From contig DEHW01000087.1 of assembly GCA_002352135.1 (NCBI GenBank), forward strand, positions 1 to 6,448: a stretch of 6,448 nt of DNA, given 5' to 3'. A model generated the notes under the pieces. The model saw nothing but the letters and a program-made list of their open reading frames with translations. It was not told where the DNA came from and searched no databases. Both the position numbers and the translations under genes were made by a program. Positions 1 to 6,254 of the stretch are shown here, in pieces; within the stretch, counting starts at the first letter, position 1, and the number at the start of each line of letters is the position of its first letter. This DNA is from Lysobacterales bacterium UBA2790. GTDB lineage: Bacteria; Pseudomonadota; Gammaproteobacteria; Xanthomonadales; Xanthomonadaceae.

Positions 1-114
1 CAGCGACACTCAAGCGCGTCTGGCGGCGTCAGGGGCTGGAACGTACCCCTTGCCGACCGGCCAAGTCAATTCAACAAAAGCGGAAGTGGCGTGATGGACT
101 TCTTCCCCACGATC

Positions 115-1242
115 TCACGCGTCGCGGTGCTGCGGCGCACGATCGCGGCGCAGAAAAGGTTGCTCGAAGGCACGTTGCGAGAGCGCGCTGACCAGCAGAA
201 TGAGACCGACCAGCCAGAGCGCGTCCCATGCGCCGACAGGTCGTGCAAACACCTTCGTGAATCCCTGCAGGATCGGAAAATGCCACAGGTACAGGCTGTA
301 ACTGATGGTGCCGAGCCAGACCAGTGTTCGTGATGCCAGCAGTTTGCTTGCCAGACTGTCGCGTGCCGTCGCTACACCAAGAACAAGCACGGCGAAGCTG
401 GCACCAATCAAGGTGGTGAACAGCCAGGACCAGGGTTGTTGCAGCTCGATGATGTAGTTGCCAAGGTGTACGGCAAAGGCCGCGAGACCGAGAGCCGTCG
501 CGCAACCCAGCCACACCAGCCAGTGCACGAAACGCGCTGTGGGTCGGCAATGCAAGACGCACCAGGCCGCGGCCATTCCCAGCGCAAACTGATCGATTCG
601 ACCCGGCAACTGGATGATCCAGCGGGCCAGAACGACGCCTTCCTCCCCGTAGGTGGTGACTGACCAGATGCACAGCCAACGGAACGCCAGCGCCGACGCG
701 ACGAGCAGGATCAGCGTTGACACCATGCGCTTGCGTGTGCCTCGGAATCCCAGGGCGAGCAATGGCAGCACCATGTAGAAGTTCCATTCCACCGGCATCG
801 ACCAATACACCGGGTTGAGCGCGGTGTCATTGGCCCAAAGATTGAAGCTGAGGCTGAACAGCGTGCCGATCTCGAACAGTGACGGCAGGGCCGAACCGGT
901 TGCCGCAAGGATGCCAAGCAGAATCGCCAGTTGAGCCCACAGTGCAGGCAATACCCGGCGGAAGCGATGGCGCCAGAACACCCTCAGGCGAATCGGCTCG
1001 CGTGCCGGATGGATGAATCCTTGCACCAGCAGAAAGCCCGACAGGACGAAAAACAGGTCGACACCCAGATAGCCGCTGAGCAGCCAGGGCGAGAAATCCA
1101 ATGGCCCGAACGACAGGTCTGCCCGATGGCTGAATTCGTAGAGGTGGAACAGCATCACCCACATGGCGGCCAAACCGCGGATGCCAGTAATGGCGGGGAT
1201 CTGGGTTGCAAGGTGATCGCCCGGGGTGTGGGTTGCGGACAT
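115..1242 (-). CDS. Acyltransferase-3 family integral membrane protein (OafA/YrhL-like)
   Basis: Probable membrane O-acyltransferase that moves an acyl group (often acetyl) onto a surface or exported glycan; the acceptor cannot be read from the sequence. From the chosen ATG the protein has 375 residues, normal for a single-domain acyltransferase-3 protein. Family signatures appear in order: TGIRGLAA followed by the conserved membrane His (H33), GVDLFFVLSGF (60-70), the basic segment RFRRVLPALW (93-102), YWSMPVEW with its Glu (146-153), GRIDQFALGM (214-223), SYSLYLWHFP (about 314-323) and FEQPF near the C-terminus (359-363). Between these are about ten hydrophobic stretches. An in-frame ATG at 1284 would add 14 basic, non-family residues; I prefer 1242 because the conserved region begins about 18 residues later. 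Neither start has a clear ribosome binding site. The gene diverges from the phosphofructokinase gene, so a functional link is not implied. Family assignment is firm; substrate is unknown. Confidence 0.88.
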   Translation of the reverse strand: MSATHTPGDHLATQIPAITGIRGLAAMWVMLFHLYEFSHRADLSFGPLDFSPWLLSGYLGVDLFFVLSGFLLVQGFIHPAREPIRLRVFWRHRFRRVLPALWAQLAILLGILAATGSALPSLFEIGTLFSLSFNLWANDTALNPVYWSMPVEWNFYMVLPLLALGFRGTRKRMVSTLILLVASALAFRWLCIWSVTTYGEEGVVLARWIIQLPGRIDQFALGMAAAWCVLHCRPTARFVHWLVWLGCATALGLAAFAVHLGNYIIELQQPWSWLFTTLIGASFAVLVLGVATARDSLASKLLASRTLVWLGTISYSLYLWHFPILQGFTKVFARPVGAWDALWLVGLILLVSALSQRAFEQPFLRRDRAPQHRDA

Positions 1243-1292
1243 GCCGGAAGCTCGGTGGCTGGGACGTCGATGATGGCACAGCATGTTCGGCG

Positions 1293-1320
1293 TTCGCGGA
1301 CGGTGGCCCGCGGCTACACT
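1293..1320 (+). promoter_or_regulatory. Possible promoter for the PPi-phosphofructokinase gene
   Basis: In the 144-base divergent spacer, TACACT at 1315-1320 (preceded by GGC) matches a sigma-70-type -10 box. About 16 bases upstream, TTCGCG at 1293-1298 is only a poor -35 match. A start near 1327 would give a 5' leader of about 60 bases. No convincing promoter was seen for the divergent acyltransferase gene. The call rests on a hexamer and its position only. Confidence 0.35.
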
Positions 1321-1386
1321 GTGCGTCCTGCTGCACGCCGCTGTCGCAGGAACTCGACGGCCTGCCTAACTGATCGGAACGTTGCC

Positions 1387-2649
1387 ATGAGCACAGGAAA
1401 ACTGCTGTACGCCCAATCCGGCGGAGTCACTTCCGTCATCAATGCCACCGCCAGCGCGGTGATCGAAACCGCCAGGCAGCACAAGGTCAAGGTGCTGGCC
1501 GCGCGCAACGGCATCATCGGCGCGTTGCGGGAAGATCTGATCGATACCAGCAAGGAGTCGATCAGCGCCGTTCGCGCACTCGCACACACGCCCGGTGGCG
1601 CATTCGGCAGTTGCCGCTTCAAGTTGAAGTCCATCGATGACAACCGCGAGCAGTACGCGCGACTCATCGACGTATTCCGCGCACACGACATCCGCTACTT
1701 CCTCTACAACGGCGGCAATGACAGTGCCGATACCGCGCACAAGATTTCGCAGATCAGCCGTTCATTTGGTTATCCGGTCAACTGCATCGGTGTGCCCAAG
1801 ACGGTCGACAACGATCTGGCGGTGACCGATTGCTGCCCCGGCTTTGGTTCGGTGGCGAAGTACACCGCGACCTCGATTCTGGAAGCCAGTCTCGACGTGA
1901 TCTCGATGAAGGAGTCCTCGACCAAGGTCTTCGTGATGGAAGTCATGGGACGTCACGCTGGCTGGATTGCGGCGGCGGCCGGTCTGGCGCAGCGCGGCGA
2001 GGATGACGCGCCACACATCATCCTGTTCCCCGAGATTGCGTTCGACGAGGCCCGATTCCTTGCCAAGGTGAAAGCTACGGTCGAGCGCATCGGCTATTGC
2101 GTGATCGCGGTATCCGAAGGACTGCACCATGCCGATGGCCGCTTCGTTGCCGAAGCCGGTGGCAAGGACTCGTTCGGGCACGTGCAGCTTGGCGGCGTCG
2201 GTCCGACCATCGCCAATCTGGTCAAAGATCAACTCGGCTACAAGATGCACTGGGCGGTGCCGGACTATCTGCAGCGTTCGGCGCGGCATCTGGCGTCGAA
2301 GACCGATGTGGAGCACGCCATGGCGGTGGGTCGTGCGGCGGTCGAGTACGCGCTGGCGGGACAGAACGCGGTGATGCCGGTGATCAAGCGCACCTCGGAT
2401 GCGCCGTATCGCTGGAAGATCGAGTCAGCGCCACTGTCCAAGGTGGCCAACCACGAGAAGAAGATGCCGAAGAACTTCATTCGCAAGGATGGCTTCGGCA
2501 TTACTGCCGCCTGCCGGACCTATCTCGAACCACTGATTCGTGGCGAAGCACCGCCGCCGTTCGGCAAGGATGGCCTGCCGCAATACGTCACCTTGAAGAA
2601 CACGCCGGTCGAGAAGAAGCTGCCCGAGTACCGCATCGCGGACAAGTAA
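1387..2649 (+). CDS. pfp: Pyrophosphate-dependent 6-phosphofructokinase (PPi-PFK)
   Basis: Cytoplasmic enzyme that reversibly converts fructose-6-phosphate plus PPi to fructose-1,6-bisphosphate plus Pi, serving both glycolysis and gluconeogenesis. The ATG at 1387 gives 420 residues, the usual size of the bacterial PPi-dependent group and longer than the roughly 320-residue ATP enzyme. The N-terminal loop is SGGVTSVINA (11-20). GGNDS at 109-113 places Asp112 where ATP-PFKs have Gly, and PKTVDND at 137-143 carries Lys138; Asp plus Lys at these sites is the known signature for PPi rather than ATP. MGRHAGW (187-193) is the fructose-6-phosphate site, and a PEIAF segment follows. GGAAC at 1376-1380 lies 6 bases before the ATG and acts as a modest ribosome binding site. 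The frame is open upstream to 931, but that extension lies antisense to the acyltransferase gene and lacks family sequence. hppA follows 267 bases downstream, consistent with shared PPi metabolism. One variant: Asn111 replaces the common first Asp of GGDDS. Confidence 0.94.
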   Translation: MSTGKLLYAQSGGVTSVINATASAVIETARQHKVKVLAARNGIIGALREDLIDTSKESISAVRALAHTPGGAFGSCRFKLKSIDDNREQYARLIDVFRAHDIRYFLYNGGNDSADTAHKISQISRSFGYPVNCIGVPKTVDNDLAVTDCCPGFGSVAKYTATSILEASLDVISMKESSTKVFVMEVMGRHAGWIAAAAGLAQRGEDDAPHIILFPEIAFDEARFLAKVKATVERIGYCVIAVSEGLHHADGRFVAEAGGKDSFGHVQLGGVGPTIANLVKDQLGYKMHWAVPDYLQRSARHLASKTDVEHAMAVGRAAVEYALAGQNAVMPVIKRTSDAPYRWKIESAPLSKVANHEKKMPKNFIRKDGFGITAACRTYLEPLIRGEAPPPFGKDGLPQYVTLKNTPVEKKLPEYRIADK

Positions 2650-2664
2650 GGCCGTATCCCGGCC
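2650..2664 (+). other. Small hairpin directly after the pfp stop codon
   Basis: GGCCG (2650-2654) and CGGCC (2660-2664) form a 5-bp stem with a 5-base loop, beginning on the base after the TAA stop. There is no T-run after it, so it is unlikely to be an intrinsic terminator. It may protect a transcript end or be chance. Readthrough from pfp into hppA therefore looks possible. Confidence 0.25.
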
Positions 2665-2726
2665 AATGCGACTTTGGTGCAGTGCGAAAGCGCCAGTCCC
2701 GTGCGGCGCATATGCCGATACGGGTC

Positions 2727-2732
2727 TATACT
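2727..2732 (+). promoter_or_regulatory. -10-like box (TATACT) upstream of hppA
   Basis: TATACT differs from the sigma-70 consensus TATAAT at one position and sits 190 bases before the hppA start. No recognisable -35 box lies 16-18 bases upstream, so the promoter may be weak or need an activator. The expected transcription start is near 2739, giving a leader of about 178 bases. A separate hppA promoter inside a pfp-hppA unit would let pyrophosphatase levels vary independently of PPi-PFK. Confidence 0.4.
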
Positions 2733-2733
2733 T

Positions 2734-2762
2734 CCCCTGTTCCGCGACCTGCGGAGCAGGGG
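2734..2762 (+). repeat. 12-bp inverted repeat at the predicted hppA transcription start
   Basis: The left arm is 2734-2745 and the right arm 2751-2762, around the 5-base loop GACCT. CCCCTG pairs with CAGGGG, one T-G wobble and one T-A pair follow, then CCGC pairs with GCGG. No T-run follows, so it is not an intrinsic terminator. The repeat starts two bases after the -10-like box and spans the predicted start. It could be a DNA operator, or an RNA hairpin formed only in transcripts reading in from pfp. Confidence 0.5.
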
Positions 2763-2911
2763 CGAATAGACGACTGGGGAGTTCGTTGATTCCGGGCAGC
2801 AACCTTCCGCCAACCTGAGGTACATCAGGCCGGAACGCCAGCACTGTCCAGTACGTGCATCCGCCCCTCCAACCCGTTGTGGACAACGGGCAATTCACGT
2901 TTCCGGGGAGG
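2758..2911 (+). promoter_or_regulatory. Structured hppA 5' leader, candidate cis-regulatory RNA
   Basis: AGGGGCG (2758-2764) can pair with CGCCCCT (2862-2868) to close a domain of about 110 bases. Inside are three possible hairpins: 2770-2786 (six pairs, one bulge, GGGG loop), 2805-2835 (TTCCG/CGGAA enclosing CCTGA/TCAGG with loop GGTACA) and 2841-2858 (GCAC/GTGC). After the closing strand, CCCGTTG (2873-2879) pairs with CAACGGG (2884-2890). CCTCC at 2866-2870 overlaps the closing strand and is complementary to GGAGG (2907-2911) in the hppA ribosome binding site. Closing the domain would therefore occupy part of the anti-Shine-Dalgarno strand. I recognise no known riboswitch class. The pairings were found by eye, and GC-rich DNA gives many chance stems. 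Confidence 0.35.
2905..2911 (+). promoter_or_regulatory. Strong ribosome binding site of hppA
   Basis: GGGGAGG ends five bases before the ATG at 2917 and is the best Shine-Dalgarno match in the window. It fixes the hppA start. CCTCC at 2866-2870 could mask its GGAGG core in the RNA. Confidence 0.8.
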
Positions 2912-2916
2912 TTGCA

Positions 2917-4944
2917 ATGCTTGTGCAGTACGGATTGGATCTGGCGATAGCCTGTGCGGTTCTCGCCATTCTCTATGGCATCGTCTCGACACGCTGGATT
3001 CTGGCGCAGCCTGCGGGCAATGCGCGCATGCAGGAAATTGGCAACGCCATCCAGGAAGGCGCGCGTGCCTACCTCAACCGTCAATACCTGACCATCAGCG
3101 TGGTTGGCGTGGTGCTGTTCGTGTTGATTGGCGTGTTTCTGGCTTGGAGCACGGCGGTCGGATTCGTGATCGGCGCTGTTCTCTCCGGTGCTGCTGGCTA
3201 TATCGGAATGAACGTGTCGGTGCGTGCCAACGTGCGGACCGCCGAGGCAGCGCGCAAAGGCATGGGACCAGCCATGGACGTCGCGTTCCGTGGTGGTGCC
3301 ATCACCGGCATGCTGGTGGTGGGGCTGGGTCTGCTCGGTGTGGCCGGTTACTGGGCCGGTCTGGCGCACTTCGGCATCGTCGGTGAAGACGCCCTGCATG
3401 CGCTGGTCGGTCTGGCCTTCGGCAGCTCGTTGATCTCGATTTTCGCGCGTCTGGGTGGTGGCATCTTCACCAAGGGTGCTGACGTCGGTGCCGATCTGGT
3501 GGGTAAGGTCGAAGCCGGGATTCCCGAGGACGACCCGCGCAATCCCGCGGTGATTGCCGACAACGTGGGCGACAACGTGGGCGACTGCGCCGGTATGGCG
3601 GCGGACCTGTTTGAAACCTATGCAGTGACCGTCATCGCGACCATGCTGCTGGGCTTCCTGATGTCCGAAAACGTCGGTGCGCAGGGCGCTCTGTATCCCC
3701 TCGTTCTCGGCGGCGTATCGATCATCGCCTCGATCATCGGCACCTTCTTTGTGAAGGTGAAGGAAGGCGGCTCGATCATGGGCGCGCTCTACAAGGGCGT
3801 GATTGTGTCGGGCGTGCTGGCGGCGATTGCGTTTTACCCGATCACCACCTCGCTGATGGGTGACTCGCCCGTGGGCGCGATGAACCTGTTCTATTGCGCG
3901 TTGATCGGTCTGGTGCTGACGGGTGCCATCGTGTGGATCACCGAGTACTACACCGGCACGCAGTACAAGCCGGTTCGTGACGTCGCGGCGGCCAGTGTGA
4001 CGGGTCACGGCACCAACATCATTTCGGGCCTGGGTGTGTCGATGAAGTCGACCGCGCTGCCGGTGATTGCAGTTTGCGCTGCGATCTATGCGTGCCATGA
4101 ATTGGCGGGTCTGTATGGCATCGCGATTGCTGCCACTTCGATGTTGTCGATGGCCGGCATGATCGTGGCATTGGACGCGTACGGCCCGATTACCGACAAC
4201 GCGGGCGGTATTGCCGAGATGTCCGAGCTGCCGCCGGAAGTGCGCGCGGTGACCGATCCGCTGGACGCGGTGGGCAATACCACCAAGGCGGTCACCAAGG
4301 GCTATGCGATCGGTTCCGCCGCACTGGCGGCCCTGGTGCTGTTTGCCGATTACACGCACAACCTGCAGACGGCCAACCCGGACAAGACCTTCACCTTCGA
4401 TCTGTCCAACCATATGGTCATCATCGGTCTGCTGATCGGTGGTCTGATTCCGTACCTGTTCGGCGCCATGGCGATGGAAGCGGTGGGTCGCGCGGCAGGT
4501 TCGGTGGTGGAGGAAGTGCGTCGTCAGTTCCGCACCATTCCCGGCATCATGGAAGGCACCGGCAAGCCGGAGTACGACAAGGCCGTCGACATGCTGACCA
4601 AGTCGGCCATCAAGGAAATGATCGTGCCGTCCCTGCTGCCTGTGGCGGTGCCCGTGGTGATTGGCTTGGCGCTGGGTGCACAGGCGCTCGGCGGTCTGCT
4701 GATCGGTACGATCGTCACCGGTCTGTTCGTGGCCATCTCGATGACCACCGGCGGTGGCGCTTGGGATAATGCCAAGAAGTACATCGAAGATGGCCATCAT
4801 GGCGGCAAGGGTTCGGATGCCCACAAGGCCGCCGTCACTGGCGATACCGTGGGCGATCCTTACAAAGACACGGCGGGTCCGGCGGTCAATCCGCTGATCA
4901 AGATCATCAATATCGTGGCGTTGCTGCTGGTGCCACTGCTGTAA
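2917..4944 (+). CDS. hppA: Membrane-bound proton-translocating pyrophosphatase, K+-independent type
   Basis: Inner-membrane ion pump that hydrolyses PPi to two Pi and exports protons. At 675 residues it fits bacterial members of the family, which have about 16 membrane helices; the translation is hydrophobic throughout. The substrate site is intact: [18 protein letters not shown] begins at residue 189, followed by [10 protein letters not shown] and the DNVGDNVGD repeat ending at Asp223. The second acidic cluster is also present: GGAWDNAKK (613-621) and [19 protein letters not shown] (640-658). [10 protein letters not shown] (453-462) has Lys457 and Thr460; from published work on this family, Lys here marks K+-independent enzymes, whereas K+-dependent ones have Ala. 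Na+ pumps of the family are K+-dependent, so proton pumping is expected. The start is fixed by GGGGAGG five bases upstream. The gene lies downstream of pfp behind a structured leader and ends at a strong terminator. No truncation or frameshift was seen. Confidence 0.97.
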   Translation: MLVQYGLDLAIACAVLAILYGIVSTRWILAQPAGNARMQEIGNAIQEGARAYLNRQYLTISVVGVVLFVLIGVFLAWSTAVGFVIGAVLSGAAGYIGMNVSVRANVRTAEAARKGMGPAMDVAFRGGAITGMLVVGLGLLGVAGYWAGLAHFGIVGEDALHALVGLAFGSSLISIFARLGGGIFTKGADVGADLVGKVEAGIPEDDPRNPAVIADNVGDNVGDCAGMAADLFETYAVTVIATMLLGFLMSENVGAQGALYPLVLGGVSIIASIIGTFFVKVKEGGSIMGALYKGVIVSGVLAAIAFYPITTSLMGDSPVGAMNLFYCALIGLVLTGAIVWITEYYTGTQYKPVRDVAAASVTGHGTNIISGLGVSMKSTALPVIAVCAAIYACHELAGLYGIAIAATSMLSMAGMIVALDAYGPITDNAGGIAEMSELPPEVRAVTDPLDAVGNTTKAVTKGYAIGSAALAALVLFADYTHNLQTANPDKTFTFDLSNHMVIIGLLIGGLIPYLFGAMAMEAVGRAAGSVVEEVRRQFRTIPGIMEGTGKPEYDKAVDMLTKSAIKEMIVPSLLPVAVPVVIGLALGAQALGGLLIGTIVTGLFVAISMTTGGGAWDNAKKYIEDGHHGGKGSDAHKAAVTGDTVGDPYKDTAGPAVNPLIKIINIVALLLVPLL

Positions 4945-4960
4945 GACATTCGGCAGGCTG

Positions 4961-4994
4961 AAACAGAAGCCCCGCATTGCGGGGCTTCTGTTTT
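4961..4994 (+). terminator. Intrinsic terminator of hppA, possibly bidirectional
   Basis: A perfect 15-bp stem (4961-4975 with 4979-4993) around the loop ATT begins 16 bases after the hppA stop. The core is GCCCCGC/GCGGGGC, and the 3' arm ends in TTTT. The A-rich left arm gives a short T-run on the opposite strand as well, so it could also end minus-strand transcripts arriving from the 5041-5205 gene. Confidence 0.93.
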
Positions 4995-5040
4995 CTGGCC
5001 TTCGGTCGGATTCGGCGGCTGCGCAATGCTTGCAGCCGTT

Positions 5041-5205
5041 TCAACCCTGCAGACGCTCGTCAATCTGGCTGACGACCCGGCGCAGATGTTCAACGACCTG
5101 ATCCAGACCGGCATCGGGCACGATGTCGATCACCTGGTGGATGGCATGGGCTGCAGTGTCGAGGGCACTCAGTGCAAAGTGCAGTTGTTCGGCTTGTTCA
5201 TTCAT
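5041..5205 (-). CDS. Small hypothetical protein, 54 residues
   Basis: Function unknown. The reading frame from the ATG at 5205 gives an acidic-leaning, Leu/Ala/Val-rich peptide that looks mainly helical, beginning MNEQAEQLHFALSALDTAAH and ending QIDERLQG. It has no signal peptide, membrane segment or Cys pair. GGGGA lies about ten bases before this ATG, a usable but distant ribosome binding site. The frame extends up to 5322, but the extra 39 residues lie across intergenic-looking sequence and overlap the end of the kinase gene, so I prefer the short form. It lies on the kinase strand 113 bases downstream and converges on hppA, whose terminator lies just beyond its stop. The composition looks like a real small protein and unlike the Arg/His-rich shadow frames nearby, but I recognise no family. 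Confidence 0.5.
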   Translation of the reverse strand: MNEQAEQLHFALSALDTAAHAIHQVIDIVPDAGLDQVVEHLRRVVSQIDERLQG

Positions 5206-5265
5206 GACGGTTGAGTCCCCGAGGCAAGAGGGGCTCGATTTGCTTACAGACGCGCGCCTCGTTGC

Positions 5266-5289
5266 TTGACCATTGTCAAAAATGTTGAC
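5266..5289. promoter_or_regulatory. Three phased TTGAC/GTCAA half-sites, operator-like
   Basis: TTGAC (5266-5270), GTCAA (5275-5279) and TTGAC (5285-5289) alternate in orientation and start 9-10 bases apart, about one DNA turn. Each neighbouring pair forms an inverted repeat. They lie between the fructokinase stop and the small 5041-5205 gene. On the minus strand the middle site reads TTGACA, a perfect -35 box, but no -10 box stands at the right distance. This could be a regulator site or an activator-dependent promoter for the small gene. Confidence 0.25.
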
Positions 5290-5318
5290 GGCAATCGGCG
5301 AATCAACCCGATCAAAGT

Positions 5319-6254
5319 TCAAAGCTGTGAATTGTTCGACACCATGTCAACTTGATGACCCGGATCGAACCCTTGGGCGACAGCCAGTGCGAAGGCGCCT
5401 ACCAGTCCGGAATCGGCAAAGTGGGGCACGACGATTCGCGTCTGCAGGGCATCGACATCACAGCCAGGAAGATAGCCATTGATGCGCTGCGCACAGTGGT
5501 ATCGAACCCGGTTCAGTAGTCCCTCGGTCTGCATGACGCCACCGCCGATCACAATTCGCTGGGCGGCCACACCCAGCAGCAGTTGCGCGCAGAGCTGGCC
5601 GAGATAGTCGGCGATGATGTCAATGGCCGACGAATCAGGCGACATCGCACTCAGGGCTTGTCCATGACGGGCGAGGATCGCCGGACCACTGGCCAGACCC
5701 TCCACGCAGTCGGCATGAAACCGGCAAATGCTGCGGAAGTGCATATCGTCGGCATGACGCTGCACGTGTAGATGACCTATTTCCGGATGCAATGCGCCAT
5801 GCACGGGCTGGCCCCGGATGACGATACCGCCGCCAATGCCAGTGCCGACGGTGAGGTAGACCGCACAGTCGGTGTTACGCGCCGCTCCCCAGCGCTGTTC
5901 GGCCAGCGCGGCGGCATTGACGTCGGTATCGATGGCGAATGGCAGTTGGGCGTGCGGCAGCACACGGCGCCAATCGGTACCTTGCCAGTCGGGTTTCGGT
6001 GTCGCCAGCACGTGAGCGTAGTCGAGGGCAGACGGATCGAGTTGCAGTGGTCCAAATGCGGCCACGCCCACCGCGCGCAGGCCGCCATGAGTCGTGATCG
6101 CCGCATCCAGCAGATCGCGAAGCCGAGCGACGGTTACCTCGCCGTTGCCGGTTGGCAGGCGATGGTGTTCCAGCCACTGATCCAGGTGATGGCCGATGGC
6201 CAGCAGGCATTTGGTGCCTCCGGCTTCGATGGCGGCAAACGGCCGCGAACTCAT
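5319..6254 (-). CDS. ROK-family sugar kinase, probable fructokinase
   Basis: Cytoplasmic ATP-dependent hexose kinase, most likely turning fructose into fructose-6-phosphate. The ATG at 6254 gives 311 residues, typical of ROK kinases, with no N-terminal helix-turn-helix, so it is an enzyme rather than a ROK repressor. Visible motifs: the phosphate-binding AGGTK (11-15), DTDVNAAALAEQRWG with the likely catalytic base Asp111, and VGTGIGGG (136-143). HPEIGH then supplies His161, followed by CRFHADC (Cys177, His180, Cys183), together the expected zinc site. VEGLASGPAI follows directly, and GGGVM occurs later. The HPEIGH/zinc/EGLASGPAI arrangement matches the ScrK/YdhR-like fructokinase branch, though glucose or mannose cannot be excluded. 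A GTG at 6275 is an alternative start, but the ATG is preferred because it overlaps the TGA stop of the upstream gene as ATGA, suggesting one operon and coupled translation. The partner looks like an amylosucrase, which releases fructose. Confidence 0.9.
   Translation of the reverse strand: MSSRPFAAIEAGGTKCLLAIGHHLDQWLEHHRLPTGNGEVTVARLRDLLDAAITTHGGLRAVGVAAFGPLQLDPSALDYAHVLATPKPDWQGTDWRRVLPHAQLPFAIDTDVNAAALAEQRWGAARNTDCAVYLTVGTGIGGGIVIRGQPVHGALHPEIGHLHVQRHADDMHFRSICRFHADCVEGLASGPAILARHGQALSAMSPDSSAIDIIADYLGQLCAQLLLGVAAQRIVIGGGVMQTEGLLNRVRYHCAQRINGYLPGCDVDALQTRIVVPHFADSGLVGAFALAVAQGFDPGHQVDMVSNNSQL

Noticed and set aside
2..94. Open plus-strand frame ending TGA at 92-94 (last residues STKAEVA), a possible 3' end of a gene entering from the left.
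   Set aside because: Only 30 residues with no recognisable motif; the other two plus frames are also open here, and third-position GC does not favour it. The convergent position 20 bases from the acyltransferase stop is plausible, but the evidence is too thin.
3..100. Another frame at the left edge reads LKRVWRRQGLERT, slightly like the helix-turn-helix part of IS3-type transposases.
   Set aside because: The likeness stops after about 13 residues, no DDE motif or terminal inverted repeat is present, and Arg-rich frames arise easily in GC-rich DNA. Sequence left of the window would settle it.
931..1386. Upstream extension of the PPi-PFK frame to 931, giving a 572-residue protein.
   Set aside because: The added 152 residues lie antisense to the acyltransferase gene and lack PFK sequence; the family N-terminus starts exactly at the ATG at 1387, which has a ribosome binding site.
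2712..2789. 25-codon frame in the pfp-hppA gap (MPIRVYTSPV...), a possible leader peptide.
   Set aside because: It has no ribosome binding site, and its ATG lies upstream of the predicted transcription start, so it would be translated only from pfp readthrough.
2873..2890. 7-bp hairpin CCCGTTG/CAACGGG as a terminator before hppA.
   Set aside because: No T-run follows directly, and the hppA ribosome binding site lies only 14 bases downstream; it is better explained as part of the leader fold.
2734..2891. 6S RNA, or a known riboswitch class (fluoride, c-di-GMP, guanidine, glycine) in the hppA leader.
   Set aside because: I could not match the conserved core bases of these RNAs as I recall them, and the location is not the usual 6S site. 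An Rfam/Infernal search would be decisive.
2425..4977. 850-residue open frame on the minus strand, antisense to hppA and the end of pfp.
   Set aside because: It is extremely rich in His, Arg, Gln and Asp with no domain, and it mirrors the codon bias of hppA, whose frame is beyond doubt. The frame is a compositional shadow.
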